The notes below the pieces were generated by a model. The model had not been told where the DNA came from and did no database searches. It saw nothing but the letters and a program-made list of their open reading frames with translations. From Synechococcaceae bacterium WB8_1B_136 (lineage in GTDB: Bacteria > Cyanobacteriota > Cyanobacteriia > PCC-6307 > Cyanobiaceae): DNA of 21,150 nucleotides. The stretch's first letter is position 1. The number at the start of each line of letters is the position of its first letter. A program made the position numbers and the translations under genes. Of the stretch, positions 14,446 through 21,146 are shown one piece after another. The DNA is taken from NCBI GenBank assembly GCA_010029175.1, contig RGNC01000013.1:1-21150 (forward strand). The letters are read 5' to 3'.

Positions 14446-15066
14446 TCAGCCCCTCTGCAGGTGGCTCACCACGATCTGGCGCTGGCCATCGAACTGCAGC
14501 CAGCCTTCATCCCGCAGCAAGCCCAGCACCCGGGTCACGGTGACGCGGGTGGTGCTGAGGGCAGCGGCGATGTCCTGATGGGTGAGGCGCAGATTGAGGC
14601 GGAGACCCTGATCACAGGGCTGGCCGTACTCCTCGGCCAGCAGCTCGAGAAAACCACGCACCCGGTCTTCCACGCGCCGAAGACCCAACAGGGAGATCAA
14701 CGCCTCCGACTGGCGCATGCGGCTGGCCATTGCCCGCACCAGGGCCATGGCCAGGTGGGGGGTGGATTCCACCTCCTCCATCGGCAGGCAGAGCAGATCG
14801 GTGTCGCAGAGGGTGATGGCCTCGTAGAGATCCAGATTGGTGAGCGGTTCGCCGAAGGGCTCGTTGGCACCGGCCAGGCCCAGCACCAGGTCTTCTCCCT
14901 GGTCGGTGATGCAGCTCAGTTTCACCATGCCACGCACCACCATCCACACGTGGTTGCGCAGCAGCGGCACGGCACTGCCAGTGGAGAGGTGCACGAGGTC
15001 GCGCTTCTGGAAGGTGTTCTCCAGAACACCCCTGAAGGCCAATTCACGGGATGGCGTGAACACCAT
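14446..15066 (-). CDS. CRP/FNR-family regulator, NtcA-like paralogue; PtrA candidate
   Basis: A 206-residue regulator from ATG 15066. The cyclic-nucleotide-binding-type barrel (about 15-110) contains an FGE motif (PFGEPLT) but lacks the PRAA segment that contacts cAMP, so the effector is probably not cAMP. A long dimerisation helix follows. The HTH (about 165-190) is LTHQDIAAALSTTRVTVTRV, with a recognition helix very close to that of NtcA (STRVTVTRL). The rest of the chain is not NtcA. In marine Synechococcus the CRP-type PtrA works downstream of PhoBR; the location beside phoBR and a Pho-like box upstream suggest the same role (inference). The frame is open to TTG 15126, but that would place the inverted repeat at 15098 inside the gene. 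Confidence 0.9.
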   Translation of the reverse strand: MVFTPSRELAFRGVLENTFQKRDLVHLSTGSAVPLLRNHVWMVVRGMVKLSCITDQGEDLVLGLAGANEPFGEPLTNLDLYEAITLCDTDLLCLPMEEVESTPHLAMALVRAMASRMRQSEALISLLGLRRVEDRVRGFLELLAEEYGQPCDQGLRLNLRLTHQDIAAALSTTRVTVTRVLGLLRDEGWLQFDGQRQIVVSHLQRG

Positions 15067-15097
15067 GGCAACCACCGATCGGCTGTGTTGCAGAAAC

Positions 15098-15113
15098 GCT
15101 ACGCAGCGGTAGC
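15098..15113 (-). promoter_or_regulatory. Inverted repeat GCTAC-N6-GTAGC upstream of the CRP-family gene
   Basis: Two perfect 5-base arms with a 6-base spacer lie 32-47 bases upstream of the ATG of the CRP-family gene. The arm length and N6 spacing are those of CRP-type sites (TGTGA-N6-TCACA), so it may be an autoregulatory site. No experiment supports this and the match is short. Confidence 0.35.
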
Positions 15114-15142
15114 AGGCCCCAGGCAAAGCTGCGGTAGTGCTC

Positions 15143-15161
15143 CCGTTAAGACTGGGTTAGA
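15143..15161 (-). promoter_or_regulatory. Candidate Pho box (PhoB/SphR site) upstream of the CRP-family gene
   Basis: Read on the minus strand, TCTAACCC, AGT, CTTAACGG gives two octamers at an 11-base period. They match the cyanobacterial Pho consensus CTTAACCT at 5 of 8 and 6 of 8 positions. A third copy in register (CACTACCG) matches only 4 of 8. The box overlaps the last codons and stop of the TonB-like gene and lies 77 bases from the ATG of the CRP gene, so it can drive that gene independently. Confidence 0.5.
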
Positions 15162-15934
15162 CCCAGGGGACGGCGCAGCATCCAGAGCTGTTGGCCATCG
15201 CGCCACAACAGCACCAAGGCCTCCTTGTCCACCAGGGAGAAGCCATGGGCCCGGCCCAGCCCGAGCCCCAGGCCCGCCAGGCTTGCCTCGGCCACCCGGC
15301 GCACCCCCGTGCCAGAGGGCAGGGAGCCAAAGGGCGCCGGCGTCGACTGGGCTCCCTGCCACAGCCGTTGCAGCTGGGCACTCTGTTCAGGAGTGAGCCA
15401 AAGCTGGCGGCGTCGGATCTCCTGGGCCGCGGCGTCCTGGGTGGGGGGCGCTGAACCGCTGCCCGGGATCCAGGCCTGAGCCAGCTCCAGGGCCTGGGCG
15501 GCCTGGGCGGGCAGGTCGGCATCAGCGCTCGACCAGCGCCAGCCCTCGGCAGCAGCAGGGGCAGGGCGGGGCCGAGCCGTGGGGGCTGCCGCCTGGGGGC
15601 CGGCTGCATCCGGTGGTGGCGGCGGCGGCAGGGCATCGAGGGCCGCCAGGCCCGGCAGGTTCAGGGCCAGGGGCTGCCGCTGGGCTCGCGCCAGGGCCGC
15701 TTCCTCCGCCATCAGCTTGCGACCCAGGCGCAGCAGTTGGGGGGCATCGGCCAGGCGGCTGCTGGAGCGGGGTTCTGCTGGCCGGGGCGGGCGCAGCAGG
15801 GTGAGCAGAGCCAGGCCATGGATGCCGAGCGCCACTCCCAGGGCCAGGGGCAAGGGCCGACGCAGCACCAGCTGCAGACGATCAGGTGGCAGGAAGTTGA
15901 AGTTCAAGCGGAAGTCCTCCGTCGTCGAGCACAT
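15146..15934 (-). CDS. TonB-like energy transducer, last gene of the Exb operon
   Basis: A 262-residue protein with TonB layout. It has a short cytoplasmic start, one membrane segment (residues 28-47, LPLALGVALGIHGLALLTLL), an extended Pro/Ala-rich region with a run of Pro (about 100-135), and a C-terminal domain. His39 in the membrane segment (GIHG) sits like His20 of E. coli TonB (CIHG), though the partner Ser is absent. The C-terminus (LTPEQSAQLQRLWQGAQ to LRRPLGLTQS) does not obviously match the TonB domain. ATG 15934 overlaps the second ExbD-like gene by 53 bases; GTG 15868 is an alternative start after that gene. The partner receptor is not in this window. Confidence 0.72.
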   Translation of the reverse strand: MCSTTEDFRLNFNFLPPDRLQLVLRRPLPLALGVALGIHGLALLTLLRPPRPAEPRSSSRLADAPQLLRLGRKLMAEEAALARAQRQPLALNLPGLAALDALPPPPPPDAAGPQAAAPTARPRPAPAAAEGWRWSSADADLPAQAAQALELAQAWIPGSGSAPPTQDAAAQEIRRRQLWLTPEQSAQLQRLWQGAQSTPAPFGSLPSGTGVRRVAEASLAGLGLGLGRAHGFSLVDKEALVLLWRDGQQLWMLRRPLGLTQS

Positions 15935-16226
15935 CAATCAGGCGCAACACCCGGCCCCAGGGGGTGCCGGGATCCGGCACCAGCCGCAGGCGCTGCCAAC
16001 CCGGACGGGCAGCGGCCTTGCGGGCCAGCAGCAGCACCTGCCCCTCGGTGACCGGCTGGTTCCAGAGCCGCAGGCCACCATCGGCCTGCAGCTGCAGGCT
16101 CAGCACACCGCGGGCCATGGGCCGCTGGGCGAGGCGCTGGGGCAACACCAGCAAGCCCAGGGCCAGGGCCGAAACGGCCAGGCCCCAACAGCTGAAGGCC
16201 AGCGCTGGCAGCCAACTGTGCTTCAT
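15882..16226 (-). CDS. ExbD-like protein 2 (biopolymer transport), atypical
   Basis: A 114-residue protein with one N-terminal membrane segment (about residues 5-27, WLPALAFSCWGLAVSALALG) and a periplasmic domain. The domain has the ExbD/TolR pattern: a strand (GVLSLQLQADGGLRLWNQPV), a helix, a strand (QRLRLVPDPGTPW), a helix (GRVLRLIDVLDDGG) and a final strand (PLELQL). The membrane aspartate of ExbD (Asp25 in E. coli), needed for proton-driven function, is absent, and no acidic residue lies in the segment. ATG 16226 overlaps the stop of ExbD-like 1 (ATGA). It probably works with ExbB, ExbD-like 1 and the TonB-like protein. Confidence 0.7.
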   Translation of the reverse strand: MKHSWLPALAFSCWGLAVSALALGLLVLPQRLAQRPMARGVLSLQLQADGGLRLWNQPVTEGQVLLLARKAAARPGWQRLRLVPDPGTPWGRVLRLIDVLDDGGLPLELQLPAT

Positions 16227-16585
16227 CCCTGGCTGGCCAACTCCAGCTGCACAGCGCCGCGGCTCTGACGCCGCAACCACTCCAGCTGCTGACTCACCTC
16301 GGCAGCGCTGAGCCCGGGGGAGGGAAGAAAGCGAATGCGCAGGGAGGCCCCCCGCGCCCGCAACTGGCGGGCCAGCAGCTCCTGCCGCATCGGCAGACCA
16401 TTGGCATACCAGGTGCCGGAGGCGGTGCGAGCCAGCACCAGGGCCATGGCCGCAGGTGCTGCCACCGCCCTGCGGGGCAGGGGCTCGGGGGATCCCGCCA
16501 GCAGAACCGGCAGGGCCGCCACCCCGGTGATCACCACCAGAATGGAACCCAGGGCAGGGGTGAGCGCCGCCAGCATCGGGCTCAT
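16223..16585 (-). CDS. ExbD-like protein 1 (biopolymer transport), atypical
   Basis: A 120-residue protein. The single N-terminal membrane segment (about 8-30, TPALGSILVVITGVAALPVL) has no Asp or Glu, again lacking the functional ExbD aspartate. The periplasmic part follows the ExbD order: a strand (MALVLARTASGTWYANGLPM), a helix (RQELLARQLRARG), a strand (LRIRFLPSP), a helix (LSAAEVSQQLEWLRRQS) and a strand (AVQLEL). ATG 16585 overlaps the ExbB stop and its stop overlaps the start of ExbD-like 2, both as ATGA, so translation is coupled. Sequence divergence from the other ExbD-like protein argues against a recent duplication. Confidence 0.72.
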   Translation of the reverse strand: MSPMLAALTPALGSILVVITGVAALPVLLAGSPEPLPRRAVAAPAAMALVLARTASGTWYANGLPMRQELLARQLRARGASLRIRFLPSPGLSAAEVSQQLEWLRRQSRGAVQLELASQG

Positions 16586-17082
16586 GGACGTGGCTCCTGG
16601 TGCAGCTCGATCACAAACAGCTCCAGGGCATTGGTCTGCCAGTGACGCAAACCGCGGTTCACCTGGGCCAGCACCAGGGCCAGCAGGGCCAGCTGCAGGC
16701 CGACAACCGTGGCCGCCAGCACATCGGCATAGCCCACCAGGGGGGTGGAGGAGGGCAGCAGCAGCTGGGGACCAAGGGCGCGGAGCACCTCCATCAGGCC
16801 CAGCACCGTGCCCAGCAGACCCAACATCGGCGCCACCAGCACCGCGGCCTGAAGGAACGGCTCCCCCTGGGCCATGGCGTCGCCACAGCGCCGCAGCAGC
16901 AGCTGGCGCTGTTGGGGAGAGGAGGCCGCGCGCAGCTGCTCGAGGCTGAACCGGCGCCGTTGATCGGGGCGGCGCCACCAGCGCCACCAGAACAGCGCCC
17001 GGTCGATGCCAATGGTGACCACCACGATGGACACCAGCAGCAGGGGCAGGGCGACAGGGCCACAGGCCTTGAGGAGCGACAT
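16582..17082 (-). CDS. exbB: MotA/TolQ/ExbB proton channel family protein (ExbB)
   Basis: A 166-residue inner-membrane protein with three membrane segments: about 9-26, 79-101 and 118-141. The ExbB/TolQ motif is visible as APMLGLLGTVLGLMEVL (84-100). In the third segment, GYADVLAATVVGL (118-129 region) corresponds to E. coli GIAEALLATAIGL. The acidic channel residue (Glu176 in E. coli) is here Asp120, conservatively replaced. Short cytoplasmic parts make it smaller than E. coli ExbB (244). ATG 17082 was preferred to GTG 17094. It is the first gene of the operon that continues through two ExbD-like genes to the TonB-like gene. Confidence 0.9.
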   Translation of the reverse strand: MSLLKACGPVALPLLLVSIVVVTIGIDRALFWWRWWRRPDQRRRFSLEQLRAASSPQQRQLLLRRCGDAMAQGEPFLQAAVLVAPMLGLLGTVLGLMEVLRALGPQLLLPSSTPLVGYADVLAATVVGLQLALLALVLAQVNRGLRHWQTNALELFVIELHQEPRP

Positions 17083-17161
17083 GGCTGGAGCCACTGCAAT
17101 GGCCTGCAGACCTTATGCAAACAGCGGGCAAAGTCCGGTGTTGCTCTTGCTTGACATCAGC

Positions 17162-18100
17162 TCATGCCGTAACCGGCTGAGGCGACACCGGCTGGGGCGA
17201 AGGGGAGTCGAGGATGAAGGCATAAAGCTGCTGGCGGCCGGCGATGGGGCGCAGCGCAGCGGAGAGCTGAAGCCATTGATCCCAGGCCGTCGTCCGGGAG
17301 TCGGCCAGCAGGGCTGCGAGGGTGGGCACCACCGCGTCGATCTCGGAGTCGAGCTGGCGAGTGATCGCCGATTGGAGCACCTGCAGGTCGTTGAGATCCC
17401 CCAGGGTTTCCTGCATCGCCTTGAAACGCGACACCCAGCGGTCGAGCGCCGTGTCGTCGGGCTCCAGTCCGCGGAGGTTGGCCAGGCCGTAGCGGGCCGC
17501 CTTCAGGCGCCGGCGCAGCTGGTGCACAGCCTCCAGACCGCTGGTCCCGTGGGGATCGTCCACGCGCCAACCGGGATGGGGCAACAGATCAGCCAGCACC
17601 GCCAGCTTCCACTGGGGCAGCCAGCCCAGAACCGGCTCGTCCCCGAGCGGCGTGAAGCCGGGTTGTTTGAGCCAGCCCTGCAGGTCCGCCAGCAGCCGCA
17701 GGTAGCGGCGGCTCTGCAGGATCTCCACCAGTTCCTCAAAGGCCAGCTTGCGCTCGCGCCGCAGCTGTTTGAACATCTTTTTCAAGGCCAGCAATTCCTG
17801 CTCCGGCAGGAGGGGCAGCAGGTCCTGATCCAGGCGCAGCCGCAGCACATCGAGGTCCCGTGCCATGCCGAGCCGCCGGGCGATTTTTGCGATCCGGCCA
17901 TCGTCTGCGCTGGGCGGCAACACCAGGGCAGGGGCGAATTGCTTCAGCGTGCTGCGCAACCGGCGAAAGCGAACCCGCAGCTGATGCAGGGGTTCAGGAT
18001 CGCGATCCGCCAGCACATCCGCCTGGAGGTCCACCACGTGGCGCAGATGCTGCTGTATGCAGGCCGCGGCGAAGGCACCACTGCTGCTGGCGGATGACAT
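17162..18100 (-). CDS. CHAD-domain protein (polyphosphate-binding family)
   Basis: A 312-residue all-helical protein with two CHAD repeats. The first half has the hallmark LHQLRVRFRRLRSTLKQF (about 38-56) and later ARDLDVLRLRL. The second half repeats the pattern with AVHQLRRRLKAARYGLANLR and MQETLGDLNDLQVLQSAI. The conserved His and Arg/Lys residues of these repeats bind inorganic polyphosphate in characterised CHAD proteins, and some localise to polyP granules. ATG 18100 is preferred to GTG 18124. The tail (SPSPQPVSPQPV) is a short repeat. It lies between the Exb operon and the CorA gene, with no close co-transcribed partner. Confidence 0.93.
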   Translation of the reverse strand: MSSASSSGAFAAACIQQHLRHVVDLQADVLADRDPEPLHQLRVRFRRLRSTLKQFAPALVLPPSADDGRIAKIARRLGMARDLDVLRLRLDQDLLPLLPEQELLALKKMFKQLRRERKLAFEELVEILQSRRYLRLLADLQGWLKQPGFTPLGDEPVLGWLPQWKLAVLADLLPHPGWRVDDPHGTSGLEAVHQLRRRLKAARYGLANLRGLEPDDTALDRWVSRFKAMQETLGDLNDLQVLQSAITRQLDSEIDAVVPTLAALLADSRTTAWDQWLQLSAALRPIAGRQQLYAFILDSPSPQPVSPQPVTA

Positions 18101-18491
18101 GGCGGCGGCAGAGCGATCGGCCACCCTTCACTCTGCCATCTCTCCCGTGACGATCCGGCCTGCTCAAGCGTTCAGAACAGCGTGATGCTGGGCTGACCAG
18201 TTATCGCTGCTGGCCCGACACCACGGGTGATGCCACGCCGGGGCCGGGATGAACCTGGGCCGCCAACAACTGCACGGCCGCCAGGCAAAGACCCTGAATC
18301 GCCAGACAGGGCAACACGGCCGAACACCAGGCGCGGAATGGCACGGGCTGAACCCATCGGTGTGCTGCAGCTTGCAATCTCCAGCCGCCCCATCGCTGTC
18401 GGCCACAACACCGAAGCCCTGTGGCTGCGGTCACGGCGACGCCATCAGCTGCTTTCGCTACGGTCGAGTGACGATGCCGGAAAGGGCGGCC
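18101..18491. other. Gap between divergent CHAD and CorA genes
   Basis: About 390 bases without a credible gene. Open frames here exist on both strands but give Pro/Cys/Trp-rich translations with no protein character. It should hold both divergent promoters. I see no clear -10/-35 pair, NtcA box, Pho box, riboswitch or hairpin with a T tract. Confidence 0.6.
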
Positions 18492-19610
18492 ATGCACAGT
18501 GTGCCCATGCTGCGGCCCACCCCTGGATCGCTGGATTCCCGCAAACTTGAGGAGCGACCGGGACAACTGCCCACCAGCCTTTATCTGGCTGGTGGACGGG
18601 CGGAAACCAGGCTTTCGGTAGTGGTTCTCCACCCCGATGGGGTGCAGGTGCACAGCTACTGCCGCCCGGGTGAATTGCATCAGTTGCGGGCCATGGGCCA
18701 GCCCCTCTGGGTGCGCATCTCCGGGATGGCGCAACCCCATCTGATCTGCGACATCCTCAGCCAGCTCGGTGTTCCCCAGGTGTTCCATCCCTTGCTGCTG
18801 GACACGCCCCAGGCCACCCGGGTGGATTCCATGGGGGAGGTGATCGCCGTGGTGCTGCACCGGCTGCGGTTTGCCCACGATCCCCTGGATCTGATCAGCG
18901 ACCAGGTGGGCATGCTGCTGATGCCCGACCTGCTGGTGTCGATTGAGGAAGCGCCTACCAATGCGCCCTTCCAGTCGCTCACGGAATGGCTGGCCTGCAA
19001 AAGCCCTGCAGCCAATGGCGATGATCTCGACGATCTGCTCCACTACATGGTGGACAACCTGCTCGATGGCATCTTCCCGATGCTGGAGCAGATGGCCAAC
19101 CGCCTCGATGATCTCGAGGAGGCCGCCCTGCGCGACCCCCAGCCCCGGGTGCTGAGTCGCACCTACCAGCTGCGCACCAATCTGCGCCGCATTCGCCAGC
19201 AGCTCTGGCCGCTGCGCCACCAGATCCTGCTGTTCCTGCGGCAGAACCAACCGGTGATGGGCCCCGATGGCCTGTGCGGCTTTCAGGAGATGGCCCAGAA
19301 CGTGGAGCAGATCTTCGAGAGTTGCGAAATCCTGCGCCACCAGTGCGATGCCGTCACGGAGGCCCACATGGCCAGCACCGGCAACCGCATGAATCAGATC
19401 ATGAAAACGCTCACGATCGTCTCCACGATCTTTGCGCCCCTCACCTTCATTGCCGGCATCTATGGCATGAATTTCGACAACATGCCCGAGCTGCACTGGC
19501 GCTATGGCTACATCGCCTGCTTGGTGCTGATGGGGGCGATCGCCACCGTGCAAACCACCATGCTCTGGCGGCGGGGCTGGTTCGAAGACTGGGCCAGCCC
19601 GCGGCGTTAG
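18492..19610 (+). CDS. corA: CorA-family divalent metal transporter
   Basis: A 372-residue inner-membrane transporter for Mg2+ and related cations. The N-terminal soluble domain (about 20-300) is followed by two C-terminal membrane segments. The first (TIVSTIFAPLTFIAGIYGMN) ends with the family's selectivity motif GMN within YGMNFDNMPE. The second is YIACLVLMGAIATVQTTML, and the tail is positively charged (WRRGWFEDWASPRR). ATG 18492 was chosen because GGAAAGGG lies 6 bases upstream; ATG 18474 would add six residues. The stop codon overlaps that of the convergent gene at 19607 (TTAG). Specificity for Mg2+ over Co2+ or Ni2+ cannot be told. Confidence 0.93.
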   Translation: MHSVPMLRPTPGSLDSRKLEERPGQLPTSLYLAGGRAETRLSVVVLHPDGVQVHSYCRPGELHQLRAMGQPLWVRISGMAQPHLICDILSQLGVPQVFHPLLLDTPQATRVDSMGEVIAVVLHRLRFAHDPLDLISDQVGMLLMPDLLVSIEEAPTNAPFQSLTEWLACKSPAANGDDLDDLLHYMVDNLLDGIFPMLEQMANRLDDLEEAALRDPQPRVLSRTYQLRTNLRRIRQQLWPLRHQILLFLRQNQPVMGPDGLCGFQEMAQNVEQIFESCEILRHQCDAVTEAHMASTGNRMNQIMKTLTIVSTIFAPLTFIAGIYGMNFDNMPELHWRYGYIACLVLMGAIATVQTTMLWRRGWFEDWASPRR

Positions 19611-19990
19611 GCCGCCGGGGCTTCCCCCTGCAGCCGCCGCAGGCGGTGCTCCAGGGAAGCCAGCAGCTCCACCGCAAACATCGGGGTTTCCTGCACAGCG
19701 AACAGAAACTCTTCGCGGTTCATCTCAAGAACCTCACTCTCCACCTTGGCCGTTGCCGTGGCGTGGCGGCTGTGATCCGGGGTCACCAGGGCCCCGACAC
19801 CAAACACCTGGCCGGGCAGGAACGATTCACGGCCACCACCCTCCCAGGTGAGCTCGATCTCACCAGACAGCACGCAGTAGATGCGATCGCCGGGGTCGCC
19901 GGCATGAAACAGCACCTCCAGGGGGTGCACAGGGCGCACCGCAATGCTGCCGGTGAGAGCCTGGATGGTGTGCAACGCCGAGATGTCCAT
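19607..19990 (-). CDS. Stand-alone cyclic-nucleotide-binding-fold protein
   Basis: A 127-residue protein consisting only of a CRP/PKA-type cNMP-binding barrel with its last helices; there is no HTH. The barrel runs from PVHPLEVLFHAGDPGDRIYC through GEIELTWEG, with the phosphate-binding region FGVGALVTPDHSRHATATA. Compared with cAMP-binding members (FGELAL, then PRAA), the Glu is missing and an Arg-His-Ala-Thr run is present, so ligand binding is uncertain. ATG 19990 (MDISALHTIQALTG) is preferred; ATG 20014 adds eight residues and would overlap the divergent gene. It is convergent with and overlaps the corA stop by four bases. Confidence 0.85.
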   Translation of the reverse strand: MDISALHTIQALTGSIAVRPVHPLEVLFHAGDPGDRIYCVLSGEIELTWEGGGRESFLPGQVFGVGALVTPDHSRHATATAKVESEVLEMNREEFLFAVQETPMFAVELLASLEHRLRRLQGEAPAA

Positions 19991-20012
19991 GGGATCTGAT
20001 TGGGTTGCCCTC

Positions 20013-21146
20013 ATGGTGCACAGATTCGATAAAGGGACGGTGAAGAACAGCCGCCAGAGTCACAACAAGGTGCACAGGGCCCGGCGGGGCAGCCCACCGC
20101 GGCGGCCCTGGTGCCGGCGCCTTCAGCAGGCCGCAGCAGCCGCTGCTGCGCTGGCGGCGTTGGGCCAGGGGGCCCCGGCGGTGGCGCTGCCCTGTGCCCG
20201 ATCCCTCACCTGGAGCAAGCTGTGGGAGCAGCAGCTGCCGAGCCGTGATCCGGCAGGCCACACCATCGGCGGCTTCTCCGCCATCCGCTTTGATGCGGCC
20301 AGCCGGCAGCTCTGGCTGCTGAGTGATCTGCCGGAGGCGCCGATCAGCCGCTGGAGCGCGCCAACGGCGGCTGCCCCACCCCGGTTGGTCGTGAGCCTGC
20401 AAACCACGGGAGGCCCGGGCCCCCTGGATGGGGAGGGTTTGGTGCTCGCCGGCGATCAGCTCTGGATCGCCAGCGAAGGGCGACGCAGTGCCGAGAGGCC
20501 CGCCTTGCTGCTGCGCCTGAGCCGCAGCGATGCAAGGGTGTTGCAAGCCGTTGCGCTGCCCGAAGACTGGCAGCCGGTGGATGGCCGTGGACTGGGCAGC
20601 AACGCCGGACCGGAATCCCTCACAGCCCTCCATGCCAGCGATCAGCCCCTGGAGCTGCTGATGGCCGCCGAACGACCGCTGCTGCAGGATCCCCCCCAGC
20701 AGGTGCGTCTGCTGCGCTGGAGCTGGCCCAGGGGCATCGATCCCCGCCGGGCCGCGCCGATCGCCAGGCCCCAGGGAGCCCTGGCCTTGCCGGACGCGAC
20801 GCCCTGGGGGGTCACGGATCTGGTGGCGCTGCCCGCAACCGCGGGCCAACCAACGCTGCTGCTGGCCTTGCTGCGCCGCTACGAGCCACCCAACAGCTGG
20901 CAGAACCGCCTGCTGCTCTACGCCCTGCCGCTGCCCGGCCAGGTGGCCCCACCGCTGCGGCAATGGGATCTGCAGCAGCTGGGGCTCACCCCGGAAAACT
21001 GGGAGGGGCTGGCGTTGGGGCCGGTGCTGCGGGATGGCCAGATCAGCTTGCTGCTGGTGAGCGATGACAACCTCAACCCCCTTCAGACCAGTCGCCTGGC
21101 GATGCTGGCCGCATCGGCCACTCCCCCCTGCCGCACCGCGCCATGA
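20013..21146 (+). CDS. Exported phytase-like esterase (esterase-like activity of phytase family)
   Basis: The translation carries the hallmarks of the phytase-like esterase family: GGFSAIRFD with LLSD, then DGEGLVLAGDQLWIASEG, NAGPESLTAL, and ENWEGLALGP with LLLVSDDNLNPLQ. The N-terminal region contains RRPWCRRLQQ followed by an Ala/Leu-rich stretch and APAVALPCA, a signal peptide, so the enzyme is exported to the periplasm or outside. The start is uncertain: ATG 20013 is used, while GTG 20070 gives a more typical signal peptide length and GTG 20040 follows AAAGGG closely. Members are predicted to hydrolyse phosphate esters or other esters; the substrate is unknown. Stop TGA 21144-21146. Confidence 0.85.
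   Translation: MVHRFDKGTVKNSRQSHNKVHRARRGSPPRRPWCRRLQQAAAAAAALAALGQGAPAVALPCARSLTWSKLWEQQLPSRDPAGHTIGGFSAIRFDAASRQLWLLSDLPEAPISRWSAPTAAAPPRLVVSLQTTGGPGPLDGEGLVLAGDQLWIASEGRRSAERPALLLRLSRSDARVLQAVALPEDWQPVDGRGLGSNAGPESLTALHASDQPLELLMAAERPLLQDPPQQVRLLRWSWPRGIDPRRAAPIARPQGALALPDATPWGVTDLVALPATAGQPTLLLALLRRYEPPNSWQNRLLLYALPLPGQVAPPLRQWDLQQLGLTPENWEGLALGPVLRDGQISLLLVSDDNLNPLQTSRLAMLAASATPPCRTAP

Noticed and set aside
14446..15066. NtcA itself as the identity of the CRP-family gene
   Set aside because: The HTH is close to NtcA but the sensory domain and C-terminus differ throughout, so a paralogue is the better call.
18249..18491. N-terminal extension of the CorA gene from ATG 18249
   Set aside because: The extra 81 residues are Cys/Pro/His-rich without protein character, and good starts with a ribosome binding site lie at 18474-18492.
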